Source: Brevibacterium linens ATCC 9172 | GTDB taxonomy: Bacteria; Actinomycetota; Actinomycetes; Actinomycetales; Brevibacteriaceae | NCBI RefSeq assembly: GCF_900169165.1 | Contig: NZ_FXYY01000014.1 | Location: 1 to 64,000 of the forward strand | Reading direction: 5' to 3' | Length of the DNA: 64,000 nt | Shown here: positions 42,225 to 50,890 of the stretch, in pieces | Numbering within the stretch: the first letter of the stretch is position 1 | Layout: each line of letters begins with the position of its first letter | The notes under the pieces: model-generated | Told to the model about the DNA's origin: nothing | Databases searched by the model: none | Seen by the model: only the letters and a program-made list of their open reading frames with translations | Program-made: the position numbers and the translations under genes

Positions 42225-43466
42225 ATGTCGCTCAAGCCCGCTCTCCGCGCGTCGATCAGCGCCGATCTCGACCAGACGATTGCCGACTACAAACACTTCC
42301 ACCGCACTCCCGAGCTGTCGATGCAGGAGACGAACACCGCCGCCGAGATCGCCTCCCGCCTCCACGCCCTCGGACTGACCACCCGCACCTTCGGCGGAAC
42401 CGGCGTCGTCGCCGTGATCGACAACGGCGACGGGCCCGTCATCGGCTACCGCGCCGACATCGACGGCCTGCCGATCAGCGAGGACACCGGACTCGACTAC
42501 GCCTCCGCCGCAGAGGGCACTCTGCCCGACGGGGAGACCACGAAGGTCATGCACGGCTGCGGCCACGACACGCACATCACCGTCGGGCTCTACCTCGCCA
42601 AGCACCTCGTCACACACAAGGACCTGTGGTCGGGCACGGTCGTCATGATCTTCCAGCCGGGGGAAGAGACCGGCCAAGGTGCGCGGGCCATGCTCGACGA
42701 CGGACTCTGGGATGAGATCGTGCGCCCCGAAGTCATCTTCGGTCAGCATGTGTGGCCCGGAACGGCCGGCCACATCTACGCCAGCAGCGGCACCGCCATG
42801 GCGATGTCCGACTGCCTGCGCGTGACCGTCAAGGGCAAACAGGCGCACGGATCCCAGCCGGAGAATGCGATCGACCCGATCGTCCTCGGCGCCTATATGA
42901 TCACCCGGCTCCAGTCGGTCGTGTCCCGTGAGATCTCCGGCCGCGACATGTCCGTCGTCACCGTCGGCACGTTCCACGGCGGGCTCAAGGAGAACATCAT
43001 CCCGGACTCCGCCGAGTTCAAACTCAATATCCGCACCTTCACCGAGGAGGTCCGCGCAGTCGTCCTCGACCGGGTCCGCCGGATCGTTCTCGCCGAGGCG
43101 CAGGCTTCCGGCGCCCCGGAACCGGAGATCGAGGAGATGTATCGGTTCCCGCGCTGCTTCAACGACCCCGACGAAACCGAGTCGTTCCTCACTCACGTCG
43201 GAGCCGAGCTCGGTGCCGAGCAGGTCCACCTGACCGAGCCTGCCACCGGCAGCGAGGATGTCGGAGCGTTCGGAGATGACATCGGTGTGCCGTACGTCTA
43301 CTGGTTCTTCGGCGGCTACTCCCCTGCGAAATTCGAAGGCGGACAGACCCCGGCCGGCAACCACTCCCCGTTCTTCGCTCCTGACGATGTCGAAACCACG
43401 CTCGAGACGGGCATCCGAGCCGCGCTGTCAGCAGTGCTGAGCAAGGTCGGAAAGGACCGCGCATGA
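42225..43466 (+). CDS. M20 family amidohydrolase
   Basis: 413-residue zinc-type hydrolase of peptidase family M20D, whose members release amino acids from N-acyl or other conjugates. GYRADIDGLPISED (metal/acid region near 75), MHGCGHDTHITVG (Cys-His metal motif near 107), FQPGEETGQGARAM (catalytic Glu near 142), GQHVWP, the dimerisation-domain His in KQAHGSQPENAID and the C-terminal SEDVGAF and GNHSPFF are all present. ATG 42225 follows GAAAGGA and begins MSLKPALRAS; the in-frame ATG 42195 lacks a site. It overlaps the amidase start by 4 nt (ATGA). Confidence 0.88.
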   Translation: MSLKPALRASISADLDQTIADYKHFHRTPELSMQETNTAAEIASRLHALGLTTRTFGGTGVVAVIDNGDGPVIGYRADIDGLPISEDTGLDYASAAEGTLPDGETTKVMHGCGHDTHITVGLYLAKHLVTHKDLWSGTVVMIFQPGEETGQGARAMLDDGLWDEIVRPEVIFGQHVWPGTAGHIYASSGTAMAMSDCLRVTVKGKQAHGSQPENAIDPIVLGAYMITRLQSVVSREISGRDMSVVTVGTFHGGLKENIIPDSAEFKLNIRTFTEEVRAVVLDRVRRIVLAEAQASGAPEPEIEEMYRFPRCFNDPDETESFLTHVGAELGAEQVHLTEPATGSEDVGAFGDDIGVPYVYWFFGGYSPAKFEGGQTPAGNHSPFFAPDDVETTLETGIRAALSAVLSKVGKDRA

Positions 43467-44896
43467 GTGAGGAGATGCTGTGGTGGTCGACCCGTGAACT
43501 GGCCGCCCGGATCGCCGCCAAAGAGGTCTCCGCCCGTGAAGCACTGCAGGTCCACCTCGACCGCATCGACGCAGTCAACCCCGTCCTCAATGCCGTCGTC
43601 ACCCGTGACGACGAGGCCGCGTTCGCCCAGGCCGAGGCGGCGGACTCAGCGACCGCTCGCGGTGAGAGCTTCGGGCCCCTGCACGGGGTGCCGATGACGC
43701 ACAAGGACACTCACGACACTGCGGGAATGCGCACGACTTGGGGATCGCCGCTCATGGCCGATCGGGTTCCCGAATCGGATGCGCTCATCATCGCCCGACT
43801 CAAAGCCGCCGGGATCACGACGACGGGCAAGACGAATGTCCCCGAGTTCGCCGCCGGTTCGCACACCTTCAACGAGGTGTTCGGCACGACGGTGAACCCC
43901 TACGACCGAACGAAATCGGCATCGGGGTCCTCCGGCGGAGTGGGGGCGGTGCTCGCGGCCGGGATCCAAGCCTCCGGGGACGGATCGGACATGGGCGGAT
44001 CACTGCGTTCGCCCGCATCGTTCAACAACGTCGTCGGGCTGCGACCGAGCAACGGCCGCATCCCGCACACTGCCCCGGGCAACCCCTATGCGTGGCTTGG
44101 GCAGAGCGGGTTCATGGCACGCACGGTCTCGGATGTCGCACTGCTGATGTCGGTGGCCTCAGGGCCGCACCCCTCGGCGCCGGCATCGATCCTGGAATCG
44201 GGCAGAGTCTTCGACCTCCCGGAATTCGCTCGTGCCGCCGACCACTCCCCCGACCTCACCGGTCTTCGGGTCGGATTCAGCCCCGACCTGGACGGACTGC
44301 TGCCTGTCGAGGCCGAGGTGAAGGACATCGTCGCCTCCACGGCTCAGGTGTTCAGCGGTCTCGGCGCGCAGGTGGACGCGGAGATTCCGAATCTCACGGA
44401 CGCCGATGAGGTATTCAATGTGCGCCGTGCCCTCGACTTCGTCGGGTCCTGGGGCGGGCTGTATGAAGCGCACCCGGAGCACATCAAGGAATCGGTCAGG
44501 TGGAATATCCGCATGGGCCTCGATCTCACCGGCGCCGAGGTGGTTGCGGCCGAATCCGCACGCACCCGCCTCCACGGTGAGATCGACCGATACTTCGCCG
44601 GACACGATGTCCTCGTGCTCACTACCTGCCAGGTCCTGCCGTTCGATGCCGACATCGAATATCCGACGCAGATCAACGGTGTGCAGTTGGAGAACTACCT
44701 CGATTGGATGCGGGCCCTGTGCCTGATCTCGGCGACCGGGTGCCCCGCGATCTCGGTGCCGGCAGGATTCTCGGCCTCCGGCCTGCCGGTGGGTGTGCAG
44801 ATCGTGGCGAAACCGGGCGCTGACGTCGAACTGCTCCGAGTCGCTCATGCCTTCGAATCGGCGACCGGTCACCACCGTCGGCGGCCGGAGCTCTGA
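43463..44896 (+). CDS. Amidase (amidase-signature family)
   Basis: 477-residue serine hydrolase with the Ser-cisSer-Lys triad. Lys is in PMTHKDTHDTAG (near 79), the cis-Ser lies in SASGSSGGVGAVLAAG (near 155), and the nucleophile Ser is in SDMGGSLRSPASF (near 180). The usual GGSIR is GGSLR here. It cleaves carboxamides; the substrate is not predictable, and it could also be a GatA-like protein, but gatB/gatC are absent. ATG overlaps the M20 stop, so both hydrolases are coupled and likely act on the same imported compound class. Confidence 0.88.
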   Translation: MSEEMLWWSTRELAARIAAKEVSAREALQVHLDRIDAVNPVLNAVVTRDDEAAFAQAEAADSATARGESFGPLHGVPMTHKDTHDTAGMRTTWGSPLMADRVPESDALIIARLKAAGITTTGKTNVPEFAAGSHTFNEVFGTTVNPYDRTKSASGSSGGVGAVLAAGIQASGDGSDMGGSLRSPASFNNVVGLRPSNGRIPHTAPGNPYAWLGQSGFMARTVSDVALLMSVASGPHPSAPASILESGRVFDLPEFARAADHSPDLTGLRVGFSPDLDGLLPVEAEVKDIVASTAQVFSGLGAQVDAEIPNLTDADEVFNVRRALDFVGSWGGLYEAHPEHIKESVRWNIRMGLDLTGAEVVAAESARTRLHGEIDRYFAGHDVLVLTTCQVLPFDADIEYPTQINGVQLENYLDWMRALCLISATGCPAISVPAGFSASGLPVGVQIVAKPGADVELLRVAHAFESATGHHRRRPEL

Positions 44897-44948
44897 GCGG
44901 AACGTCGCGCCGGAGTCGGCGCAGCGCGGGACGGACGGGGACAGGTAT

Positions 44949-44971
44949 GGCAAACCTGGGCAGAGTTTGCC
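44949..44971. promoter_or_regulatory. Inverted repeat upstream of ferritin
   Basis: GGCAAAC (44949-44955) and GTTTGCC (44965-44971) are 7-bp arms separated by 9 nt, about 95 bp before the ferritin start. It does not match the DtxR/IdeR iron box. It may be an operator of an unknown regulator or the end of the amidase operon. Confidence 0.35.
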
Positions 44972-45065
44972 GAGCCTTTCCACACTGGAACGGTTCTAGA
45001 AAAGGTGTCAGGATATTCTCTAAGCAGGCGGAATGGATCCGCCTCGAACAGCAAAGGAGTAACAG

Positions 45066-45581
45066 ATGCACCTGAGCCCCGCTATGCAGAAGGTCCTCAA
45101 CGAGCAGGTCACCCTCGAACTCGAAGCCTCGTTGGTCTACCTCCAGCTCTCCATCCAGCTCGACGATCAGGATCTGCCCGGAATGACGCGCTGGATGCGC
45201 GCCCAGTCCGAAGAAGAGCAGGTGCACGCCGCGAAGTTCACCCAGCACTGCCTCGACCGCGGATTCGCCCCTCAGATCGGTGATATCGCCGCTCCGAAGG
45301 TCTCCGGCTCGCAGCCGATCGACTTCTTCAAGGCCGCTCTGGCGCACGAGGAGAAGGTCTCGGAATCCATCCGCAATCTCTACCGCACCGCCCAGGACGA
45401 AGCCGACCTCGACGTGCTGCCGCTGCTCCACTGGTTCATCGACGAGCAGGTCGAGGAGGAGTCGAGCATCTCGGAGATCGTCGGTCGCCTCGAGCGTGTC
45501 GGCACCGACGGTGCCGGTGTCCTGCGCATCGATTCCGAGCTCGGCTCACGCCACCCCGATATCACCGCCGACGGCGAGTGA
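45066..45581 (+). CDS. ftnA: Ferritin
   Basis: 171-residue non-haem ferritin that stores iron in a 24-subunit shell. NEQVTLELEASLVYLQLS holds the first ferroxidase Glu, EEEQVHAAKF the E-x-x-H pair, and HWFIDEQVEEESSISEIV the third Glu segment, all in a four-helix bundle with a short fifth helix. No haem-binding Met of bacterioferritin is evident. AAAGGAG precedes the ATG with good spacing. It stands as a single gene; no iron box is visible. Confidence 0.93.
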   Translation: MHLSPAMQKVLNEQVTLELEASLVYLQLSIQLDDQDLPGMTRWMRAQSEEEQVHAAKFTQHCLDRGFAPQIGDIAAPKVSGSQPIDFFKAALAHEEKVSESIRNLYRTAQDEADLDVLPLLHWFIDEQVEEESSISEIVGRLERVGTDGAGVLRIDSELGSRHPDITADGE

Positions 45582-45730
45582 TATCTGCAGACCGACCACT
45601 TGAGGCTCAGCGCTCATCTCGAGTCGCGTGAGTCGAGGGTGGACTCGAATCGAGTACTCAGCGGCCGATCCCAGTGCGGGGTCGGCCGCTGTGCTGTCGG
45701 CCCCTGTGACGTCGGCACCGGACTCCGTAC

Positions 45731-46663
45731 TCAGCCGAGCACCGACTGGCCGATGAGGAGTACGACCGGCAGAGTGACGAGCATGATGACGGTCTGTCCG
45801 GCGATGAGTGCGGCCATGAGCTTCGCGTCTCCCCCGAGCTGCCTCGCCATGACGTAGCCCGAGCTCGCCGTCGCAATCGACTGGAAGACCAATCCGACCA
45901 GTGCAGGCACCGTCGGGACGCCGAAGAGGGCCAGGGCTGCCAGCGACAGGCCCGGCAGCAGAAGCAGCTTGATCGCCGTGGAGGCGATGATGGCCCGGGT
46001 ATGGGAGCGCAGCGAGAATGTCTGCAAGCCGGCACCGACGCACAGCAGACCGATGGGCAGCGAGGCCGACGCCAGGGGATCGAGAACCGTGGACGCCACG
46101 TCGGGCAGGCCCAGCCCGCTGACGTTGGCAGCTGCTCCGGCGACGCAGCCGAGCACGAGAGGATTCGTCACGATCGCCCTCAGCAGCGCGAACAGCGAGC
46201 TCGGCCCGGTGCGGAGGAACTCGAAACCGAGACTCGAGACGACGTTGACCGTGGGGACGAGGATCGCTGCGACGATCGCGGCAACGGCGCTGCCCTCGGA
46301 GCCGAACAGGCTGCCCGCCAAGGACAGCCCGATATAGGTGTTGAAGCGGATGCCTCCCTGCAGAACAGAGGTGAAGGCGGGAAGATCACGAGCGATGACC
46401 CGACGGGTCACAATGATGCCCACGGAGACGACCGCGGTGGGAACGACGAGCGCCGCCGCCAACCGCACGAGCGGGACATGGGCCACATCCACCTCGGCGA
46501 CGGAGGTGAAGAGCAGCACCGGAAGCAGACAGTAGTACGCGAGCTTCTCCGCGCCCGACCAGAACTCGGGACTCCGAAAACCCGGCAGTCTCTTCAGCAC
46601 CAGGCCGAAGGCGATGAGCACCGTGACGGGAAGGAGGGCGAGGAGTATGGGAACCAGGCTCAC
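45731..46663 (-). CDS. AEC family transporter (auxin efflux carrier-like)
   Basis: 310-residue membrane carrier with about ten hydrophobic helices in two five-helix repeats. It begins MSLVPILLALLPVTVLIAFG, and family features are GGIRFNTYIGLSLAG, TNPLVLGCVAGAAANVSGLGLP and LPIGLLCVGAGLQ (end of repeat). Members export or import small organic acids; malonate and malate carriers belong here. The substrate cannot be inferred because neither neighbour is metabolic. The start is 80 bp from the divergent hsp20 gene, with the HspR site in between. Confidence 0.88.
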   Translation of the reverse strand: MSLVPILLALLPVTVLIAFGLVLKRLPGFRSPEFWSGAEKLAYYCLLPVLLFTSVAEVDVAHVPLVRLAAALVVPTAVVSVGIIVTRRVIARDLPAFTSVLQGGIRFNTYIGLSLAGSLFGSEGSAVAAIVAAILVPTVNVVSSLGFEFLRTGPSSLFALLRAIVTNPLVLGCVAGAAANVSGLGLPDVASTVLDPLASASLPIGLLCVGAGLQTFSLRSHTRAIIASTAIKLLLLPGLSLAALALFGVPTVPALVGLVFQSIATASSGYVMARQLGGDAKLMAALIAGQTVIMLVTLPVVLLIGQSVLG

Positions 46664-46700
46664 AGACTGAGAATTTCATGAGTTCGGAATCAATTCAAAG

Positions 46701-46719
46701 TTGAGTGTGTTTGACTCAA
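46701..46719. promoter_or_regulatory. HAIR element (HspR operator) upstream of hsp20
   Basis: TTGAGT (46701-46706), 7 nt, ACTCAA (46714-46719) matches the HspR-associated inverted repeat CTTGAGT-N7-ACTCAAG at every inner position. Only the outermost bases differ (G at 46700, T at 46720). It lies 27 bp before the hsp20 ATG. Confidence 0.85.
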
Positions 46720-46745
46720 TGTAGGACCCGAACGAAAGGAAGCAC

Positions 46746-47216
46746 ATGGCTACACGTTTCGACCCCATCCGCGACCTCGACCGATTCTTCTCCGAGGTCA
46801 CCCGCACCCCGAATGCCACCACTCTGCCGATGGACCTCTACCGTGACGGCGAAGTCTTCATCGCCCGCATCGACATGCCCGGAGTCGATCCGAGCAGCAT
46901 CGACGTCGACGTCGAAGACCGCACGCTCACGGTCCGCGCCCGCCGCGAATCCGAGGTCGCCGACAAGGACGTGAAGTGGCTGACCAGGGAACGCACCAAC
47001 GGCACCTACGCCCGCCAGCTCACGCTCGGCAACCGGGTGGCCCTGGATCGCATCCGCGCCGACTACAGCGACGGCGTCCTCACACTGACGATCCCCGTCG
47101 CCGAGGAGGCCCGTCCGCGGAAGATCTCCGTTTCGCACGCTTCCGGACAGACCGCCCCCGAAGTGGTCGAATCGTCCTCGGCGGACGAACCCCGCTCCCC
47201 CGGCGCCGGCAGCTGA
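46746..47216 (+). CDS. Small heat shock protein Hsp20
   Basis: 156-residue alpha-crystallin-type holdase. The N-terminus is RFDPIRDLDRFFSEV, the alpha-crystallin domain spans about 28-120 (LPMDLYRDGEVFIARIDMPGVDPSSIDVDVEDRTLTVRA, read in pieces), and ADYSDGVLTLTIPVAEEARPRKISV contains the G-V-L motif and the C-terminal anchor. It holds unfolding proteins under heat or oxidative stress. The HspR operator immediately upstream predicts repression by HspR. It ends at a strong terminator. Confidence 0.93.
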   Translation: MATRFDPIRDLDRFFSEVTRTPNATTLPMDLYRDGEVFIARIDMPGVDPSSIDVDVEDRTLTVRARRESEVADKDVKWLTRERTNGTYARQLTLGNRVALDRIRADYSDGVLTLTIPVAEEARPRKISVSHASGQTAPEVVESSSADEPRSPGAGS

Positions 47217-47226
47217 CTCCGTGAGC

Positions 47227-47258
47227 GCGGGCCCCACCCGAACGCGGGTGGGGCCCGC
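47227..47258. terminator. Terminator between hsp20 and the methyltransferase gene
   Basis: GCGGGCCCCACCCG (47227-47240) and its complement (47245-47258) form a perfect 14-bp stem with an AACG loop. It serves the two convergent genes. Confidence 0.8.
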
Positions 47259-47267
47259 TTCGTGCAT

Positions 47268-48002
47268 TCAGCGGCGCTGAAGGAGGTAGGCCAGACACAT
47301 GTACGGCAGCTCCGCCCTGTCCGGGATCGGATGTTCGACACGGAGATATTCGCGCAGATTCGATTCGACTCTGTTCCGGGTCTTCTCGTCCGAGCGCAGC
47401 CAATAGGAGCGTGTGCGAGCGAGGTCGACGATTCCATCGACGGAGACCTCCGTTGCGAATTCGACGAGTCTGTTCTCGTTGAGAGTCAGACCGCTGCCGG
47501 GCTGAGGCCGGTACTGGGGCCGGTACACGTCTCCTGCGTGCATGATCCGGCTCAGGCGCAGCACCCAGTCGACACGGACATCGAGCTGGTTGATGAGGAT
47601 GAGCAGTCGGCCTCCCGGACGGAGGATGCGGGCCACCTCGGCGGCGGCTCTCGACTCGTCGAACCAATGCCAGGCCTGTGCGACCGTGACGAGGTCGAAG
47701 CTCTCGGCTTCCAGGCCCGTGGCCTCGGCCGTGCCGACCATGGTGGGCGCAGGATTGCGCTCGAGCGCGGCCGTGTCGGGATCGACGGCGATGAGATCGG
47801 TGCCGAGGGCAAGCAGCCGACGGCTGAGGATCCCGGTGCCCGCACCGAGGTCGCAGACCTGCAGATCGGACCAACTCCGGTCCCAGCCGGTCAGCGCCAG
47901 ATCCAGAGCCGTCTGCGGATAGCCGGGGCGCACCTCGTCATAGACTCCGGCCTGAGCACCGAAACGGCGCCCGTGTGCGGCCTGCGCGCGTGGTCGCACC
48001 AT
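47268..48002 (-). CDS. Class I SAM-dependent methyltransferase
   Basis: 244 residues with the Rossmann methyltransferase core. The AdoMet loop is VCDLGAGTGILSRRL (near 52), followed by IAVDPDTAALE (acidic ribose-binding position), SFDLVTVAQAWHWFD (the AQAWHWF motif of ubiquinone/small-molecule methyltransferases) and EVARILRPGGRLLIL. The N-terminus HGRRFGAQAGVYDEVRPGYPQ is the common FG-x-A-x-x-Y-x-x-xRP-YP entry. Substrate unknown. ATG 48002 precedes the conserved start; the frame upstream to 48059 has no homology. Confidence 0.86.
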   Translation of the reverse strand: MVRPRAQAAHGRRFGAQAGVYDEVRPGYPQTALDLALTGWDRSWSDLQVCDLGAGTGILSRRLLALGTDLIAVDPDTAALERNPAPTMVGTAEATGLEAESFDLVTVAQAWHWFDESRAAAEVARILRPGGRLLILINQLDVRVDWVLRLSRIMHAGDVYRPQYRPQPGSGLTLNENRLVEFATEVSVDGIVDLARTRSYWLRSDEKTRNRVESNLREYLRVEHPIPDRAELPYMCLAYLLQRR

Positions 48003-48131
48003 CTGCCCCTGCCTTTCACCGAACTTATGTCGGTCGTCCTGGCGACCGCTGCAGACCACTCTAGCGTCGTTGTCAGCCAGCGAGTCGATAGGATGGAGTC
48101 AACGGCCCGTTCCCAGCCCTGAGGAGTCAGC

Positions 48132-49391
48132 ATGTCCGCACCGTCCGATCTCCAGTCCCGACTGGATGAGGCCTCCGCTGCCTATGAGGAATTCGCCTCA
48201 CGCGGCCTCGACCTCGACATCACCCGCGGCAAGCCCGCACCCGAGCAGCTCGACCTCGCCGCCGATCTGCTCACCGCGGTCAGCGGTGACGACGTGTTCA
48301 CCCCAGGTGGTGTCGACGCTCGCAACTACGGTGGGCTCGACGGGCTCATCGAACTGCGTGAGATCTTCGCCCCGCTGCTCAAGGTGCCGGCGAATCAGCT
48401 GCTGGCCGGAGGCAATGCGTCGCTGACCTTCATGGCCCAGGCCCTGACCTTCGCGCTCATGCACGGCACAGCAGTCGACGACCGCCCGTGGGGTCGGGGA
48501 CCGCACAAACTGCTGTGCCCCGTGCCCGGCTACGACCGTCATTTCACCCTGGCCGAATCCCTCGGATTCGAGCTTCTGACCATCCCGATGGACAACGAGG
48601 GACCGGTCATCTCCGAGGCGCAGCGTCTGGCCGAGGACCCGGCGGTCAAAGGCATGTGGTTGGTGCCGATGTATTCCAATCCGACCGGAATCACCATCAC
48701 CGAGGCGCGGGCACGGGAGCTCGCGGCCATGCCGACCGCGGCGGACGATTTCGCTCTGCTGTGGGACAACGCCTATGGGGTGCACCATCTGCGTGAGGAC
48801 CATCCGGACAATCTCGACATCCTCTCTCTGTGCGCCGAGGCAGGCAATCCCGAACGAGCATGGATCTTCGCTTCGACATCGAAGATCACGCATGCCGGTG
48901 CCGGTGTGTCGTTCTTCGCAGGCGGCCCGGCCACGGTCGACTGGATGCGAGCGAACCTCGGGAAGGTCGCGATCGGCCCCGACAAGATCAACCAGCTGCG
49001 CCATGTCCGGTTCTTCTCCGAACCCGCCGGGGTCGAAGAGCATATGCGCAGGCATGCCGAAATCGTCGCCCCGAAGTTCGACGCCGTACTTGCGGCGCTG
49101 GAAGACGGCCTCGGATCAGATGAACTGGCACAGTGGACCTCACCGGACGGGGGCTACTTCATCACTCTGACGACGATGGAGGGCATCGCGGATCGAGTGG
49201 TCAAACTCGCCGGGGAGGCGGGTGTGAAACTGACGCCGGCCGGAGCCACTCACCCGTACGGACTCGACCCGCACAACAACACCATCCGCATCGCCCCGAC
49301 GATGCCGACACTCGATGAGGTCGAACTCGCGGCTCAGGGTCTCGTGGCATGCGTGCGACTGGCCAGCTATGAGAAGCTGCTGGCCGGCTGA
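48132..49391 (+). CDS. aspB: Aspartate aminotransferase, subgroup Ic (AspB/Rv3722c type)
   Basis: 419-residue PLP enzyme of fold type I. It matches the actinobacterial class Ic aspartate aminotransferases by LDITRGKPAPEQLDLA, GGLDGLIELREIFA, PVPGYDRHF and LLWDNAYGVHHL (PLP-contacting Asp and Tyr), and by FASTSKITHAGAGVSFFAG with the Schiff-base Lys near 260. RIAPTMPTLDEVELA carries the C-terminal Arg. It interconverts aspartate and glutamate with their oxoacids. GAGGAG precedes the ATG, and a TAGGAT box near 48090 may be its promoter. The M. tuberculosis orthologue is the main aspartate aminotransferase. Confidence 0.88.
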   Translation: MSAPSDLQSRLDEASAAYEEFASRGLDLDITRGKPAPEQLDLAADLLTAVSGDDVFTPGGVDARNYGGLDGLIELREIFAPLLKVPANQLLAGGNASLTFMAQALTFALMHGTAVDDRPWGRGPHKLLCPVPGYDRHFTLAESLGFELLTIPMDNEGPVISEAQRLAEDPAVKGMWLVPMYSNPTGITITEARARELAAMPTAADDFALLWDNAYGVHHLREDHPDNLDILSLCAEAGNPERAWIFASTSKITHAGAGVSFFAGGPATVDWMRANLGKVAIGPDKINQLRHVRFFSEPAGVEEHMRRHAEIVAPKFDAVLAALEDGLGSDELAQWTSPDGGYFITLTTMEGIADRVVKLAGEAGVKLTPAGATHPYGLDPHNNTIRIAPTMPTLDEVELAAQGLVACVRLASYEKLLAG

Positions 49392-49418
49392 AAGACCTAC
49401 GCTGCCTGCAGACTTAAA

Positions 49419-49458
49419 ACAGGTCCGCCCCGAACCGAATGGTTCGGGGCGGACCTGT
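49419..49458. terminator. Bidirectional terminator with 18-bp perfect stem
   Basis: Arms 49419-49436 and 49441-49458 are exact complements (ACAGGTCCGCCCCGAACC on the left) with a GAAT loop, between the convergent aminotransferase and hydroxybutyryl-CoA dehydrogenase genes. Confidence 0.85.
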
Positions 49459-49477
49459 CTGGTCCATGGTCGCCGGC

Positions 49478-50332
49478 TCAGTAGTCGTAGAAGCCGCGTC
49501 CGGACTTCACACCGAGCAGACCGGCATCGACCATACGCGACAGCAGGATCGGCGGTTTCGCGGCCGGATCACCGGTCTCCTCATACATGCTCTGGGCAGC
49601 GTAGAGGCAGGTGTCGAGACCGACGAGGTCGGCGAGCTTGATCGGGCCCATCGGGTGGGCACAGCCGCCGACCATGCCTGCGTCGATGTCCTCCTTCGTC
49701 GCGAACCCGGATTCGAGCATCCTCACCGCGCTGAGCAGGTATGGGATGAGCAGGGCATTGACGATGAACCCGGGGCGGTCATCAGCCTGGATCGGGTTCT
49801 TCCCGAGCACCTCGGCGACGAACGAGGTCACGGTGTCACGGACGTCGTCGGCGGTGAGGACCGAGGAGACGATCTCCACCAGCGGCTGCACGGGTGCCGG
49901 GTTGAAGAAGTGGACGCCGAGTACGCGTTCGGGACGCGAGGTCGACTGCGCGAAGCGGATGATCGGCATCGACGAGGTGTTCGACGCGAGAATGGCCTCC
50001 GGGTCGGTGACGACCTGGTCGAGTTCGGCGAAGATCGACTTCTTGATGTCTTCGTTCTCGCTGGCTGCTTCGATGACAAGCTGACGGTCGGCGAGATCGC
50101 CGATGTCGGTGGTGAACCGCAGGCGGCCGAGGGTCTCGTCGCGGGCAGCGGCATCGAGCTTTCCCTTGTCCACGGCGCGGGCCAGGGACTTCTCGATGCG
50201 GGCCCGACCGGCGGCCGATGCCTCCTCGTTGATCTCACGGACGATGACGTCGAGACCGGACTTCGCCAGCACCTCGGCGATTCCGGCTCCCATGAGTCCG
50301 CTGCCGATGACGGCTGTGCGCTGAATGCTCAA
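49478..50332 (-). CDS. 3-hydroxybutyryl-CoA dehydrogenase
   Basis: 284-residue NAD(P)-dependent dehydrogenase (FadB2/Hbd type). AVIGSGLMGAGIAEVLAKSG (residues 7-26) is the dinucleotide fold, LVIEAASENEDIK contains the catalytic-region Glu, ASNTSSMPI and GVHFFNPAPVQPLVEIV (His of the His-Glu pair) follow, and DRPGFIVNALLIPYL and GGCAHPMGPIKLADLVGLD form the C-terminal domain. It oxidises L-3-hydroxyacyl-CoA in fatty-acid or butanoate metabolism. A GAGAAGGAGAA site precedes the start. def and pyc lie upstream on the same strand. Confidence 0.92.
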   Translation of the reverse strand: MSIQRTAVIGSGLMGAGIAEVLAKSGLDVIVREINEEASAAGRARIEKSLARAVDKGKLDAAARDETLGRLRFTTDIGDLADRQLVIEAASENEDIKKSIFAELDQVVTDPEAILASNTSSMPIIRFAQSTSRPERVLGVHFFNPAPVQPLVEIVSSVLTADDVRDTVTSFVAEVLGKNPIQADDRPGFIVNALLIPYLLSAVRMLESGFATKEDIDAGMVGGCAHPMGPIKLADLVGLDTCLYAAQSMYEETGDPAAKPPILLSRMVDAGLLGVKSGRGFYDY

Positions 50333-50383
50333 GAACTTCTCCTTCTCAGGTCATTGTGGTCGATGGTGTGCGTATCGATGTGC

Positions 50384-50890
50384 TCAGGACATCCGCGCGA
50401 GGAACCAGTCGGCCGAGCGGATGGCCTTCATAGCTTCCCGCCGGCGCTCTCCGGGCAGAGTCTGGATGTAGACCTGCCCGTCGAGGTGACCCACCTCGTG
50501 CTGGAGCATCTGGGCGAAGACCTCCGTGCCCTCGATCTCGATCGGCTGATTCTGCGCATCCACCCCGCGCACCCGAGCGAACTCGTAGCGCGGGGTGGGG
50601 AAGAACAGTCCGGGCACGGACAGGCAGCCTTCTTCGATGTCACGCAGCTGCCCGCCGAGCTCGACGATCTCCGGGTTGATGACATAGCCGGTGCGACCGT
50701 CGAGGTCGTAGCCGAAAGCCCGCAGGCCGACCCCGATCTGCGGGGCGGCCACGGCCGCACGGCCCTCGGGCCGTGCGGTGTCGACGAGGTCGGCGGCCAG
50801 GGCTTCGACGTGATCGTCGAAGACGGTCACCGTCTCACACCTGCTGCGCAGCACGGGGTCGCCCCATAGCCGGATCTCGCGTTCAGGCAT
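50384..50890 (-). CDS. def: Peptide deformylase, atypical motifs
   Basis: 168 residues with the peptide deformylase fold. Motif 2 EEGCLSVPG (metal Cys) is intact, but motif 1 reads RAAVAAPQIG where GVGLAAPQIG is usual, and motif 3 reads QHEVGHLDG where QHExDHLDG is usual (Asp to Gly beside the second metal His). The metal ligands Cys, His, His and the catalytic Glu remain. It may be a functional but divergent enzyme or a non-housekeeping paralogue. Its start overlaps the pyc stop by 8 nt. Confidence 0.85.
   Translation of the reverse strand: MPEREIRLWGDPVLRSRCETVTVFDDHVEALAADLVDTARPEGRAAVAAPQIGVGLRAFGYDLDGRTGYVINPEIVELGGQLRDIEEGCLSVPGLFFPTPRYEFARVRGVDAQNQPIEIEGTEVFAQMLQHEVGHLDGQVYIQTLPGERRREAMKAIRSADWFLARMS

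Noticed and set aside
44941-44980. Iron box (DtxR/IdeR) before ferritin
   Set aside because: The inverted repeat GGCAAAC/GTTTGCC does not match the TTAGG-type consensus.
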